From Tubiluchus corallicola (lineage: Eukaryota > Priapulida > Priapulimorpha > Priapulimorphida > Tubiluchidae): a stretch of DNA of 64,000 nucleotides. This document shows positions 1 to 12,317 of the stretch, piece after piece; within the stretch, counting starts at the first letter, position 1; each line of letters begins with the position of its first letter. Below the pieces are notes generated by a model, which did not search any database, was not told where the DNA came from, and saw only the letters and a list, made by a program, of their open reading frames with translations. The position numbers and the translations under genes were made by a program. The stretch is from contig JAQGDQ010000010.1 in NCBI GenBank assembly GCA_030141605.1, forward strand, positions 1,505,729-1,569,728. The letters are read 5' to 3'.

Positions 1-780
1 AATTTCAATATGAAGTTCTTTTTACTTGTTCATTTCCCTGAATTCATCTGAGATGTTACTCGCGTCTTGAATTGATATAACAAGATAAATTTATGTCACA
101 AAAAAGAGTCATATAATGCGTAATTTATGAAAAATGCTGCCAATACTACCGAAATATGACCACATTCAGAATTTATTATGATCATATAATGACGAAACCT
201 AGTCACGTTTTTACGTGTACAATGCCCTGCTTTGATGGAAGTTCAGTTTTATGTTTCTAGAGAGAAATGTGTGGACACGAAACGTTGCGTTAAGCTGTGT
301 AAAAAACATTTGCAAAACTATAAAAATGTATAGTAGTCATGTGAAGGCATAAAATAATATATGAAGTCGTGGGAAAATTCGAAACCGTGTAAAATGAGTA
401 TAAAAAAACTTGAAGACTTTTAAAAATGCATAAAAACGTTTGAATACCGATGGAACCGTGCAAAATGTCTGTATACTCGTGAAGCCTTTCCAAAATGTCT
501 GAAACATGGAGCCACCTGAAATCGTTTAAGCACATTGAAAGCTTTGCATAACTATAAAACAGCGCGTAGCCACCTTACATTCCGTGGAGTCTTATAAAAT
601 GTCTAAAATAGTGTAAAAAGAAACCAACCTACGTAATGACGCACGAAGTAATACAGTAGTTTTATGGATATGAAAATGACCTGTATGGAGTAACAAAAAC
701 TATAAGGATTAAAGACCTATAAGTTGCGGACAATGACAGCACGTCACTTATAGTCTAACAAACATCATAAAAACATTGGA
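1..780. repeat. Degenerate A-rich minisatellite-like tract, no gene seen
   Basis: No supported coding region. Between about 296 and 620 loosely related units recur, built around GTGAAG or GTGGAG, then a C/T-rich step, then AAAATGTCT or TATAAAATG (for example near 480-515 and 585-620). Spacing is irregular at roughly 30-40 bp. It reads as an old, decayed tandem repeat. Confidence 0.3.
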
Positions 781-2211
781 GAGCCACGTGGATGCAGCTG
801 TAAGATTGGTGCTGCATAACCTTTGGTGAAGCCGAGGCTAGTAGCTTGTAGTTTAGTTAGTAGGCTTCTGTTTGCAGGCTTGCAGAGGTGTGCGATGCGT
901 CTAGTGCTCTTGCCAACCATGAGCATTAGTGACAGCCCAGTGCGTCACTGTTGTACAGCCTCTCCACAACCAAGAATCCTGTGTAACCTCCACGAAGTGC
1001 GAGGTGGCAGTTACCCTCTCAAGAAGATAGGCTAATCAACAAGGGATCTCGGAGCAGTACGGAGACTTAGAGGTGCTGTTTTAAGGACCCACTGACGTGT
1101 GGAATGTTCCTGTCACACACCAATCTGTATCCGAACTAAGAATAAATGGTTCCTTTTCCTGGAAAGGACACCATCCTTCCAGGGTCCAAAATCACATGTC
1201 TTGGGTCAATCTTCACTATCAGCACATACTCGGGAGGTCCTAAGTGCGTGCGGGTAGGATTTGCAGACCCCAGTAATGGTGGTACCCTAATCACAGCTCA
1301 ATGCATGTCCCCTTCTTATTAAGTACTGCAGCGACAAAGTTGTTTCGTGTACATAAATAACGTATTTCTTGTAAATAACGTGTTCTTGTATGTGGGCTTG
1401 CCAGTAGTTGTGTGCCCTGCCCTGTTTTTATTGTAATTTCATTAGTATTATCGTATTCTAATGTGTAGGCCTGTGTACACATTACATAGTTTTTATGCGA
1501 ATTCTAGTCTGAAATAGAAGTGTAAATTGAATAGAATAGAGCTGTAAGAAGATGTGCAGAAAATAGAGGCATCTTAAATCGTGTGCAGATATTTAAAGCG
1601 GTGCTGAGTTGTGGTAAATGCTTGAACTGAAGTCAAGTTGGTCCGCAATAAAAACATTGTTCCTAAATGGCCTAACTGTACTTAAGCATTATAGTGTTAT
1701 GCCTTATGTATAGCATTACATACTGTTACCTATTAACCATAGAATTATAGGCCTAAATGAATAAATTCCTTTTTTCACTGGGGCTCAAATTCACAACGAA
1801 ACTAGTCAAACGTATTTTACACTTGGCCGACACAGTTCAATTTATTATGTAAGAGAGCCTAACACTGATCTGTTATTAATTTTTAGGCGCTACTGTGAGC
1901 ATGCGATGCGGAAAATTCAATTTCTGCTCAAGAAAAACAATCCGATTTATTATTTCGTGCTGCACGCCTCAAAGAGAGCATGTTTCGTGACATTCGCAGG
2001 CGATAATTGGCATTCGGTCTCCGTCCCATGCAGTCGCAAGTTTTTTGTCATTTGGCTGCTTTATTGCTCAAAGCTGAAATCGTTCGTTGCGAATCAAAGT
2101 CACTGAAGTTTATGTGGAATCGTTCGTGACAGTAAACTAATTACCAGTAACAGCGGGAAGACAGGAAAACTGACAAAACATTCGTTCACATTTTGAAGCA
2201 TACGGGGTTTT
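781..2211. other. Non-coding stretch with a GC-richer island at about 790-1290
   Basis: Positions 790-1290 are visibly richer in G+C than the flanks and contain a 70-codon open frame (823-1035, plus) without recognisable protein features. The abrupt composition change suggests an inserted repeat or a gene relic, but I recognise neither. The rest of the interval is ordinary AT-rich DNA. Confidence 0.3.
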
Positions 2212-2750
2212 CAAGTTTAAGTTTAAGTTTAAGTTTATTACACACCATATGAAAAGTTAACAATATGCATTAAAATATATACATATACATACAAAACATA
2301 TGCATCATATAAAAACATGCAATACACATAAGCATTAACATAATACTGAGAAGCCGCGTGGGAGAGACATAAAGAGCAAACGCTTCTTACATGTGCCTGT
2401 TAAGACTAGGAAAGCATTTAGACGACATAATTTAATTTCCGTTTAAAAGGGTTTTTGTCCGACTAGATGTAGCTAAAGTAAAAAAGTGGTCTCTATCTAT
2501 ATCTATGTCTTTATGCATGATTTGTTAACACAGTATTAAATCGTTCTTTAACCTTCTTTCCTCTAATGATCTAATGATCTAAGAATTAAAAAGTTCAGTT
2601 GTAACGGATATGGCACATAATAAATGTTACATCTATAATACAAACGCCTGGTAAAATACATTTGAACTGATTCAATTTTATCAACATTAGTCAGCACTTA
2701 CCCTGTCGAATGTCAGTATAGTTTTCGGTTGTGATCACCGTTTTGAAGTA
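2212..2750 (-). mobile_element. Possible 3' end of a LINE (minus strand)
   Basis: On the minus strand the interval ends with TAATAAAC followed by about four copies of the hexamer AAACTT (plus 2212-2240). A polyadenylation-like motif plus a short tandem tail is typical of CR1/L2-type non-LTR elements. No reverse transcriptase reading frame is visible in the flanking sequence, so this would be a short 5'-truncated copy. Low confidence. Confidence 0.25.
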
Positions 2751-4030
2751 TACATTTGGGCAACCAGTGCACAGAGGTATAAAGAGAGTTTCATGCCTAT
2801 TCTGCCTCTTTGCAAAACACATTATTGTTGATTATCATCACGCAGAAATAGCATATCATATTATGTGTCCTAATTGGCTAATTATGTAATTCATCTGATC
2901 CTATTTGTTGTTAGGCTCTCCAATAAATGAAGCAGGTGCGATCAGTAGAAAATGACTATGGCTCCAATGATGGTATATTATTTCTTTTTTTCCTGAATGT
3001 ATGGGTATTACGCATTTACTGAGCGTCCACGCGAATGTTTCGGTAAACGCTTACCTTTTTGGGGCCCGAACAAAAAGCTAGCGAACTAGTTTTACATAAT
3101 TTTATAATGTAATTTAAATTTATATATATGATATACACTCATGTATGTACGTGAGATGTATCACAAATATTCTCAACCAAAGCCAAGAGTTTGTGATTTG
3201 TGCGCTTACTCAAGTAATATAAAGCTTGGTTACAAATAGGCAATGGGTTGTTATATTTATTTCATTCTGCCTAAATGTATACAGGCAAAAAAGACATTAG
3301 TTGGAATAAAATTTCCACAATAAATTACCTAAATTATCTAAACTATAGGAAAAAAGAATTGTCTTACAGGGCAAATTGTCATTTGTAGCAAAATTTTCTA
3401 GTACATAACACGAGTCATTAACGTTTTTTTAGTTTGGCAGGCGCTTGCCAAAATATTCTTTTGAGAATTCGGTAAAAGAATATAGACCATATATCTATAT
3501 AGAAACATGGTTCGAAATAAACTCATTTGATTACAAGCAATATTTCGGGAGAAATTTCTCAAGTTTTAGCTAAAATACGTTCTGCTAGACAATACGATAT
3601 AAAAACTACAAAATGGCAATACAATTGGCGAATAACAAACACAATTTAAGAAAAATTCTCTTCTGTTGTGAGAAGATGTGAATAACGGACAGTCATGTTA
3701 ACTAGAATTCCCTTTCCTGCCTATTTTACCTGCATTTTTGCTATTTGCTGTAACTGGGTGGTTCGATTTCAGTTTGTCCGTACTTACATACCGAGCTTTT
3801 AGCCAAAAGCAGCCAATTTAAAAGTGCCATTTGGCTGACAAATATTTGTTTATTCAAGGACGTTTTCTTGAACGTTCGGATCGACTTCATCAGTGGCAGT
3901 GCTGAAACATTATAATTTAATACCAATAATCATTGTCATAATACATTTACGTTTCGCAAAACTGCAGCTTGTGAAGCCACTGACGTCGAAAAATGCCCTT
4001 GAATAAAGAAAAAAAACAAAAACAAAAAGC
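2751..4030. other. Intergenic, nothing recognised
   Basis: AT-rich DNA with no supported gene. Around 3830-3990 two segments carry GAACG/GAAACG motifs next to CACTGATGAAG on the minus strand, reminiscent of untranslated parts of retroelements, but no element boundary can be drawn. Confidence 0.3.
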
Positions 4031-4041
4031 TGCCTGCCCAA

Positions 4042-4106
4042 GTGCCCGCCTACCTCTCACTTAGTTACTTTCTTGATTGCTTGCCTGCTTACTTTCTTAC
4101 TGCTCG

Positions 4107-4144
<38 letters not shown>

Positions 4145-4421
4145 ACCTACCTACCTACCTACCTACCTACCTACCTACCTACCTACCTACCTACCTACCT
4201 TACTTACCTACCTACCTACCTACCTACCCTACCCTACCCTACCCTACCTACCTACCTACCTACATACCTACCTACCTACCTACCTACCTACCTACCTACC
4301 TACCTACCTACCTACCTACCTACCTACCTACCTACCTACTTACTTACTTACCTACCTACCTACCTGCCTGCCTGCCCGCCCGCTCGCCCAAACCACCCGC
4401 CCGCCCAACCAAGCCAACCTG

Positions 4422-4516
<95 letters not shown>

Positions 4517-4564
4517 CTTGCTTGCTTACTTGCTTATTTGCTTGCTTGCTTGCTTACTTACTTG
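4042..4564. repeat. Compound tetranucleotide array (CTTA)n-(CCTA)n-(CTTA)n
   Basis: A nearly pure CTTA run begins about 4108, becomes CCTA from about 4144 to 4365 (with one CCCTA variant patch near 4227-4245), passes through a C-rich break (4366-4420) and returns to CTTA until about 4516, with a CTTG-rich end. Because four and three are coprime, all three plus frames stay open and encode Leu-Thr-Tyr / Pro-Thr-Tyr repeats. These long open frames are artefacts of the repeat, not genes. Confidence 0.95.
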
Positions 4565-4919
4565 ATGCGCTTCTACTCAAGTGCAAACAGCAATGTTCTC
4601 TCAGAAAGAAGCCAAGTGCCTTGTGTTAAAAACTGTCCTCAATGCAAGAAGCATCAACTTTTCAGGAAGAGCCGTTTGTTTGAAGAGCAAGCGGCTAACC
4701 AAGTAAATGACCAAGGTAATTGGTTTAACACAAAACGTGCGATAAACGTCCGAGAAAAATGCGCTCTTCACATTTGCGCAAAAAGGCAAGACGATTCGGC
4801 TTACAACTAATGATTGCTTACAAATGAAACCTACATTTTGTAAGTTTAATTGTCTATTTATTTGGTCACTTATTCCTTTCATTTGCTGCATTTATGTCTG
4901 CTTACATGAATGTTGATTT

Positions 4920-5400
4920 GTTATTTGGTTGAACATTTTCTTATTTGTTTAGCTGGTTGAGTTTTTTTTGTTCAATGGGTGATTGGTTGTTAGGTTAATT
5001 AGTTTAATTAGTTGGTTGGTTGGTTGATTGATTTGTTAATAGGTTGTTGGTTGATTCATTGGTTTGCTGATTGGGTAGTGGGCGGGGTGGTAGGTTTATT
5101 AGCCAGTTGGTTTCTTGGTTAATTAGTTGATTTGTTGTTTGATTAGCCGTGTGCTGCCTAGTTTTAGTAAGTTGTTTGGTTGTTTTGTTGGTTTTATTTG
5201 GTTGTTTTGTTGGTTTTATTTGTTTGCTTGATGGTGGTTTTCGTTTGTTTGGTTGTTGGCGGTTGTTGACTGGCTAGCTGGTTGATTAGATAGTTGGTTG
5301 GCTTGTTAGCTGATTGGCTGGATTGTTAGTTGGTTAGTTTGTTGATTGGTTGGTTGATCGTTTTTTTGGTTCGGTCCTAGCTGATTGTCTCGTTCGATTT
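4920..5400. repeat. Degenerate GGTT/GATT-rich tract
   Basis: The plus strand is almost free of C and is made of variants of TTGGTTGATT, for example GGTTGGTTGATTG around 5010-5040 and 5335-5360. It looks like an aged tetranucleotide or octanucleotide array lying about 350 bp beyond the CTTA/CCTA array. Confidence 0.7.
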
Positions 5401-7618
5401 GTTCAATTAACAATTTTTTGTGAAAAAACATTTGACAGTTACATAATCATACCCAAATAAAGTTGTGCAAAAGAAGGATAAATATAAAACAAATTTTAAT
5501 TTTTAAAATATAATTTTGGGAAAAATCCCAGAAAGAAAAGCTCATCTTTAACCTATTTTTGCTTTATGTTTAGAGTTATCACGTATTTTTTTACAATCTT
5601 CACCACATTAACGTAAAGCACAATAAATAAAATAAACGAGGTTGAGGCGCCTATATAATATGGATCAGTATCAAGATTACATTTTATTATCGTACATAAA
5701 AACAGCGTCTGATCATCCCAAATTTTCCATGTGGCTTTTTGAGCGTTGATATTTTATATGTTTATAGTTCTATACTACCTCATGGGCCAGTCAGGTACTC
5801 CCACGCATTTAGTTTATTTTTTGCTCTTACAACAAATTTTTAAAATGTAAGCATTTTATTTGCTTCACTATTATCTGTGTGCATGTAATGTCTATATGAA
5901 TAACAAATATGCCCTAAATACCAACTGGCTTTTGCGTAATGTCAATCAAGTTAACGCTGACTTTAACAAAACACAGTTCTGCGTTCGACGTCCAGTGTAA
6001 AGTTTTTGCAACATCAAAACTTGTAATTTTTATTCACACTTAATAACAAGTAACGAAATGGATGTCGCAAGCCTTAAAGAATTTGTTTTTACTGCTACTC
6101 TTCGGAACTAAAATGTGCAAGTACAGGTGACAGTTTTTTGTTTCTTTTAAATCAAGTCTAGAAACCCATTTGAATATATGGGACATTTTGCCTGAAATAA
6201 AAAGTACAAATAGAAAAGGAAAACGCTACTTCATTTCAGGTTTCTCATAGATGTGCTTTGGCCCTAAAGTGAAAATACTAGGTCTATTGTAATTGCCAGT
6301 TGCTAATTTAAGCCAAACGCAGCAATTTGCTGGAATGCAGCAGTGCTTATGCATTTGTGTGAAGGATAAGAAGCTAAAAGTCACCATTAGTCACCATTAG
6401 TAAGCGAACGTTGCATTTAATTAGTGCTTCAAGAAAGACGGGTCGTTAATATTGCACAATTCCTAACAGCAATACAGTAGTTTAAATGCTTCGCAACTAA
6501 ACTTATCTGTGTGACTCGACTACTTATCGGCATGTCAAAATGCCAGACGATATTTTGCCCTTTTATGGAAAAACTTTACTACATGATTGCAAAAATATTG
6601 CATTCTTAACTTGCAGTTTTGCAATAAAAATTTGAAGCTATATTGAATATTCCGCTGTAGCAATGAGCGTTCTCTTTTGTGATATTTAATTTGTTTCGGC
6701 TGGGGGGAAATGAAAGGCAAAGTATTACACTTCCTCGATTATTTTCCTCCTGATTTTAATTTCGTAGTTGCACTGTAATTTCGTAAACCAAAAATTTAGA
6801 TTTTTGTTTGTTGTGATGTTGCATCAGCTAATTAATCCATTTCTAAACAAGAACGCATTAAATCATATCCTCAATAATTTGTTTTTATTGTTTGATCAAA
6901 ACTGTCATCATTAGATGAGCAGAAACAAAATCATGAACAGATGAATAATTACTGAATCCGGTCTTTCTGTCTATTGGTAGACAACACTAACCATTACATC
7001 TCTGGGTTTGCGTACGTGTGCAGAAGTGTTAATTGTGAACCATTTATGTGAGGCATGCTCTCATATTGGGGGTGCTTCATGACCTTGGTGAGTTAGTTAC
7101 AAAGTGGCGCATTTTAGCCGTGATTATGCTGAAATGATCATAAATGTGGAGCAGTCAAGATTTTCGCCAGCTTCGATTATCTTCTGGCCCATGTATCGTA
7201 TTGTACCATAGGGCCAATGCGTTATTAAAACTCAATCTAAGGAAGCTCCAGAACAAGGCCTACATTCGGCTCCACAATGAAGCCAAACAACTTTGCACCA
7301 TATAATATGCTGCTGATAACTAGCACGAGGCAATTAGGAGTAGTAAGATTTCCATTATAATGGAAATTCCAGTGGTGAAGGCTCTTATAAGGTTCCGTCG
7401 AACACAGGCATCGCATGGAAGTTTCCTTGATTCAAGCTGTCGCTTGCGTTTACAATAATGAGCTTTTGCTCAAACCTTCTTTACAAAATAAGACGAAAAA
7501 CAATGGAAGTGATAAAGAAAGGCACAGATAAGATAACATCAGAAATTAAAACCGAAGAATAAAAAAGTGAGTTGAAAAACGATCCGAAGAGGTTTGCAAT
7601 TCCCCACAAAATTATAAT
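5401..7618. other. Intergenic, nothing recognised
   Basis: AT-rich DNA. The only open frame listed by simple scanning (6535-6720, minus) is short and lacks coding character or splice context. Confidence 0.4.
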
Positions 7619-7697
7619 ACCCTAATCTTACCCCTAACCTTATCCTAACCCCAACCCAACCCTAACCCTATCCCGAAGCCTAACCCTAATCTTAAAC
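7619..7697. repeat. Interstitial telomere-like CCCTAA tract
   Basis: About 80 bp of imperfect CCCTAA/CCTAAC units on the plus strand (the complement of TTAGGG), for example CAACCCTAACCCTATCCC near 7656-7673. Spacing is uneven, so it is a decayed array rather than an active telomere. Confidence 0.7.
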
Positions 7698-8015
7698 CGC
7701 TTCACGAACTAATTTATTGCGTATATGGAATTGTAAACTTTAAGCAAACTGTCCAGTGGAGGGAAAAAGAGAGAACGAGCAGTGCGTGAGAGAGAGAAAG
7801 AGAGAAATAGGAAAGATTGAAAGAGTCATTTTGGCCAGTTGTCGTGGAGAGTTGAAGACAATACGAGTACTGAACAATTTATTGGAAATTGCAGTCTTAT
7901 AGCAATTTTTGGATTAGAAAAACAATAGAAATAATTTCATACTGAAAACACCTTTGTTGTTTTATCAGTAATTACAAAACTACAAAGATGTTTGCAGAAA
8001 AAACATTTTACTTAC

Positions 8016-8068
8016 CTTTTAGCTGACTGGCACGTTTTCCCGTCTTAGAGGCGGTGCAGAAATAGAAT
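8016..8068 (-). other. Candidate 53-nt internal exon of an unidentified minus-strand gene
   Basis: On the minus strand a pyrimidine-rich stretch ending CACCAG precedes a 53-nt segment that ends AAAAG followed by the consensus donor GTAAGT. One frame is open and reads FYFCTASKTGKRASQLK, entering with one base of a split codon and leaving in phase 1. No partner exon could be joined with confidence. A second stretch with splice-like edges and an open frame lies at about 8512-8618, but its strand is ambiguous. Unrecognised; could be chance. Confidence 0.2.
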
Positions 8069-10735
8069 CTGGTGAAGAGTTAGCAATCTTACAATCGCGT
8101 TAACACTAAGTAAACTGATTTCGTCTCTAAACTAAACGTTTTTAATGAATCAATAATACGGTGCGCCGTTTTCACAGAAAATATCACTGCGGCAGAGCGG
8201 CACGCAACATTGTCAACAAATTAACCCGTTACCAAGTTCTAGGAGCAAAAATAAAATCTTGGTAATTCGGCAATTCTCCGCGTGTCTGAAACGATTTAGA
8301 AATTTTTAGCTGATGCGTAACAAATAAACGTCGCAAAAAAGTGGCAAACAGAACTCAATCACTTTTTAAAAATTTGAACAACTGATTTTACTTTATTAGA
8401 TAATTGTCATAACAGCGTCCTATTACAAAAGGCTCTTACAGTTGTTTTAAAATATTTCAAAATGATTTAGAATTTGTAGACTTGATGCAATTATTTTTCA
8501 ACAGCGTCCAAGCCTCGCACAAGTAGCCGCAGGGATCCCTGCCACGGTAGAGGAGAAACTTTATCTTCTGATCCTACATCCATCGCGTCTGCGCAACAGA
8601 GAATCTGAATCTAAGTAAAATATGGAGCTCTTATCAGAGAACCTATAATAATTTTACATCAGCGTAGAAGCTTTCCTTGCAATAAGGCATGAAGGCAATC
8701 CATAAATTTGCTCTTAGTATTAATACCACGTGTAAGGCACAATGTTAGTGGCAAAAATAACATGGAAAAATGCAGGCCCCCTGACCTGCGTAAGCAATCG
8801 CATATAACCTGTTTTAAGTTATCCAACTGACGACACAAATACTGGTGTTAGCTTATTGACAACTAGGTTCAGAGCTTGCGAATTTTTAGCAGTGACATAG
8901 AAGTAAGCTGGTGGAGTTATCTCGTCACTGGATAACTAAGTAACGCATTTACGAAACAGACTCATCTGTTTTCTGGAATGATAAGGTTTCACAACACGAT
9001 TTCAAAAAAAATTGTCTTGAAACACGAAACACCTGTTAATTCATCGCAAACTGACATGAGATTGGATTAAAACTGAGCAAAAAATTGCTTGTAATTGTTT
9101 TGTGAAAGTGAAAGGAGTTTCCTCGATTTTGCTCTGCTTCGTTTATGCAACATTTTAGTGATGTTATTTACTTGTCAACTTTTTGACACAGTATTACTAA
9201 TAACATTATACTGACATAGTCGGCTGCCATGAGTGGTATCTATAACTAAAATAGCGAAAACAATGAGGCAACTAAAACGAATTACTAGTGCCAGGTAGAC
9301 TGACAGGATGGACAGGTTTTTTTGGTTAATTGGCGACGTTTCGTTCCCTAGTCAACGTCAAAGGTGAAATGCGGTTCAAAAGTAAAAAGAGTTTGTTCAA
9401 CCATACTTGTGAAGCAATCAGCGACAGATGTACGACAGATTTTAATAGGGTATTGGGTGGCCTTGGATAGTCATTCAAAGGTCGAAGGTCATTCACAACT
9501 TAAAAAGTTTATTGACTAACAAAACTGAGAAAGCACCTGAATGTGTGAGTGCTACATGATTACAATTGGGATTACAATTCGAATCTTGGCTAGGCCAATA
9601 AAAACTGATAATCAACTTAACGAAACCACAACTAAAAAGGACTTAAAAGAAACAAATCCAAATTTTCCGGCGGAAAATCACTATCCAAATTTAGAACACC
9701 AAGTCTAGAACATCTGTGAAACAATACCAGTTGTATAGTAGGACGTATACGGAAGCATACGGAGTGTACTCACCTGCTCTGGGTGCTTGCAGTAATACTC
9801 ACCTAAAAATACAAGTATGCTCGCTTCGGTTAAGAGTATACACCCGTACACCCAAATAATAGTTTAAGATGTTAGTATGTGGGCTTTAAAGCCAACACGT
9901 CTGCTCAGCGGTCTGCTTGAGATGAAAAATGATGACAGTCAGAATGTGTTTTCCTTGGTTTTTAGTCATTTTAATATTTCGTGAACGTACGTTTTCATTA
10001 GCCTCACATTGACAGGAGTTGCGCCGCAAATATTATTAAGCTTATTTCATTGATGAAGCCCAGTGATTAGCAATGAAAACTCTAAAAAGCAAATCTGAGG
10101 ACAATATTATAAACTACTCGTCAATATTTTACTGATGTTACTAAATATTAAAAAAGTATGATGTTTATTTTTTAAAATTTAACTCAGTCTAATAAGGTCA
10201 AATTTTCCAGACAAATGAAAATCCATGTCTAGCTACAGTATACACGAATTACACTAGCACACTTGGTCAACAACTTCGGCAGGGGTGTTGCCTCCGTGGA
10301 TTACCAGGTCCGATCAACTCAAAGTTTTTAGACATCATACCAAACTACAAATTTATCATTACGGCGCTGATCCAGAAAACCTTGTACGCCATCTTAGCTT
10401 TAGGATCACATAATGTTTACCTGTGCTTGACCTCAAAAAGGAACATATAATGGTTCTATAAACACCCATTAACGTATTGATGTAAAAGTTGATTAAAACT
10501 GGCGTGTAGGTGAAGAAGTCGTCTTTAGCTGAAAAGCCTTTGAAACTTTGGAGAGTGATAGAAAAGATAGACTGAATTAGCAGAGTATCACTTATCATCA
10601 TTAGTCCTCGTCAACTTCGCCGAATAAGACAAAGCCTATCCTAAAGTTGAACTTTGGACTTTCGAAGATTTTAATACCAAACCATTAACATTTTTTAAAC
10701 AGCTTTCAGTCTAGATATATGTGAATAAGATGTCA
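8069..10735. other. Intergenic, no supported gene
   Basis: AT-rich DNA apart from the short GC-richer block at 8512-8618. Near 9335-9360 the minus strand carries a GAACGAAACGTCG motif of the type seen in repeat families. No element ends are visible. Confidence 0.3.
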
Positions 10736-10737
10736 CT

Positions 10738-10862
10738 AATAGTCATCATCGTCGTCATCGTCGTCATCATCATAATCGCACTTTTTTCGTCATTGTCATT
10801 ATCATCATCATCGTCGTAGACGTCATCGTCATCATCATTATCAACAACAACAACAACATCAC
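10738..10862. repeat. TCA/TCG trinucleotide array
   Basis: Interrupted TCATCG/TCATCA repeats, ending in a CAA run at about 10840-10858. Confidence 0.85.
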
Positions 10863-11316
10863 CATTATAACATTAGCGCAGAAGTAGTCATAGTCAACAT
10901 AGAAGAGGCTGTTTTTATTATTTCACATGTTATCGTCATCAACACAGTCGCCTTAATTAGCACCGTCGTTGATGATAATCATGTGCAGCTCTCTTATTTT
11001 TACAAGTTTAAAGATCAAGAACATCAAGTTATCAATTGCGATCTAAAGCTTTGTAAAATGATAGGCTGTCAGGATGATAGGAGGCGGGAATTTGCTTATT
11101 GGATATGCCAGTTCACTGGGAATTACAGACATCAGACCCAGCTCAGACACTTTGCAATTCATGTAATACTATCACTGTCTAGCCCACTTATAGGTTTAAA
11201 TGGGTTACTGGAACAATTAGTTTTATCTTACACATAGTTTACGAGTACATGGCTTCACAAGCTAACATAGCATGATTAAGTACAGTGAACATAACAAAAT
11301 AATGTGATTTGCGAAA

Positions 11317-11324
11317 AGGAGAGA

Positions 11325-11376
<52 letters not shown>

Positions 11377-11395
11377 GAAGGAAGGAAGGAAGGAA

Positions 11396-11489
<94 letters not shown>

Positions 11490-11740
11490 ATGAATGAATG
11501 AATGAGGGCATAAATGAATGAAAGTAAGAAAGAAGAAAAGAAAGAAAGAAAGAAACAAACTAACTAATAAACAAACAAGCAAAGAAAGAAAGAAACGAAA
11601 AAGAAAAGAAACACAAATGAACGAGTGAAACAAGGAAAGAAAGAAAAAATAAAGAATAACAAAGGGAAAGGAGGAAAGAGAGCAATAATGGGGGCAGAGA
11701 GAAAGAAGCGGAGGAGGAAAGCCAATAAGAAAGCAAGAAA
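11317..11740. repeat. GAAA tetranucleotide array and purine tract
   Basis: Almost pure GAAA from about 11326 to 11490, with a GGAA patch near 11375-11400 and GAAT variants at the end, followed by an A/G-rich purine tract to about 11740. The open frames over it on both strands (Lys/Glu/Arg or Phe/Leu/Ser repeats) are repeat artefacts. Confidence 0.95.
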
Positions 11741-12203
11741 GAGATTTTGAAGAATATAGTTTGAACAAAATTTTAATATAACTTGCACCAGACGTTTAAT
11801 AATGCTGATTTCAAATCTCGAGAAATAATTAGCTGCTACCATAATTCTAGAAAGTCAAGAAAAGCGGAGCAAAACAGGTATCAAAGAAAGAATACAAAAA
11901 TGCCAGAATGATCTGCTGCAACGTCGGCTTTGTTGAAAGCAGTATGAAATCCAGGGATGTACGGAACTTATTAATTTCCGCTCGGGGATGTGCAAGTATT
12001 CAAAACGCAAAGTGATAGTGAAATTTTTGGAACTACATGTATGCGCGTCTTGATAAAAAATAATTATCACTCAAGTAAGCTAGGAAAAACGGAAATGTCC
12101 GTGTAGAAAATAATCATGCTGTTTAACTGGGAGTTTGATTTGCTCGTTCTGTCACCCATTCGATCATCCACTCACACAGATCCTTATTTCCACGCTCACT
12201 AAT

Positions 12204-12317
12204 AGTCACTCACTCGCATACCCACTCGTTCATTATCACAAAGTCACTCACTCACATATGCATTTGTTCATTATCACAAAGTCTCTCACTTACATACCCA
12301 TCCCTTCTTCATAGCAG
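12204..12317. repeat. Three-copy 38-bp minisatellite
   Basis: Units begin at 12204, 12242 and 12280 with AGTCACTCACT or AGTCTCTCACT. The first two share CATTATCACAA at their ends; the third is more diverged. Weak CACTCA echoes flank the array on both sides (12165-12203 and 12318-12365). Confidence 0.75.

Noticed and set aside
3820-3990. Hammerhead-like CTGATGA ... GAAA on the minus strand
   Set aside because: The bases between the two core motifs do not form the required stem II, so the ribozyme fold is not supported.
4042-4810. Long open frames of Leu-Thr-Tyr / Pro-Thr-Tyr repeats on the plus strand
   Set aside because: All three frames are open over a tetranucleotide array; this is a repeat artefact with no gene context.
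11239-11768. Phe/Leu/Ser-rich (minus) and Lys/Glu/Arg-rich (plus) open frames
   Set aside because: They translate the GAAA array in different frames and strands.
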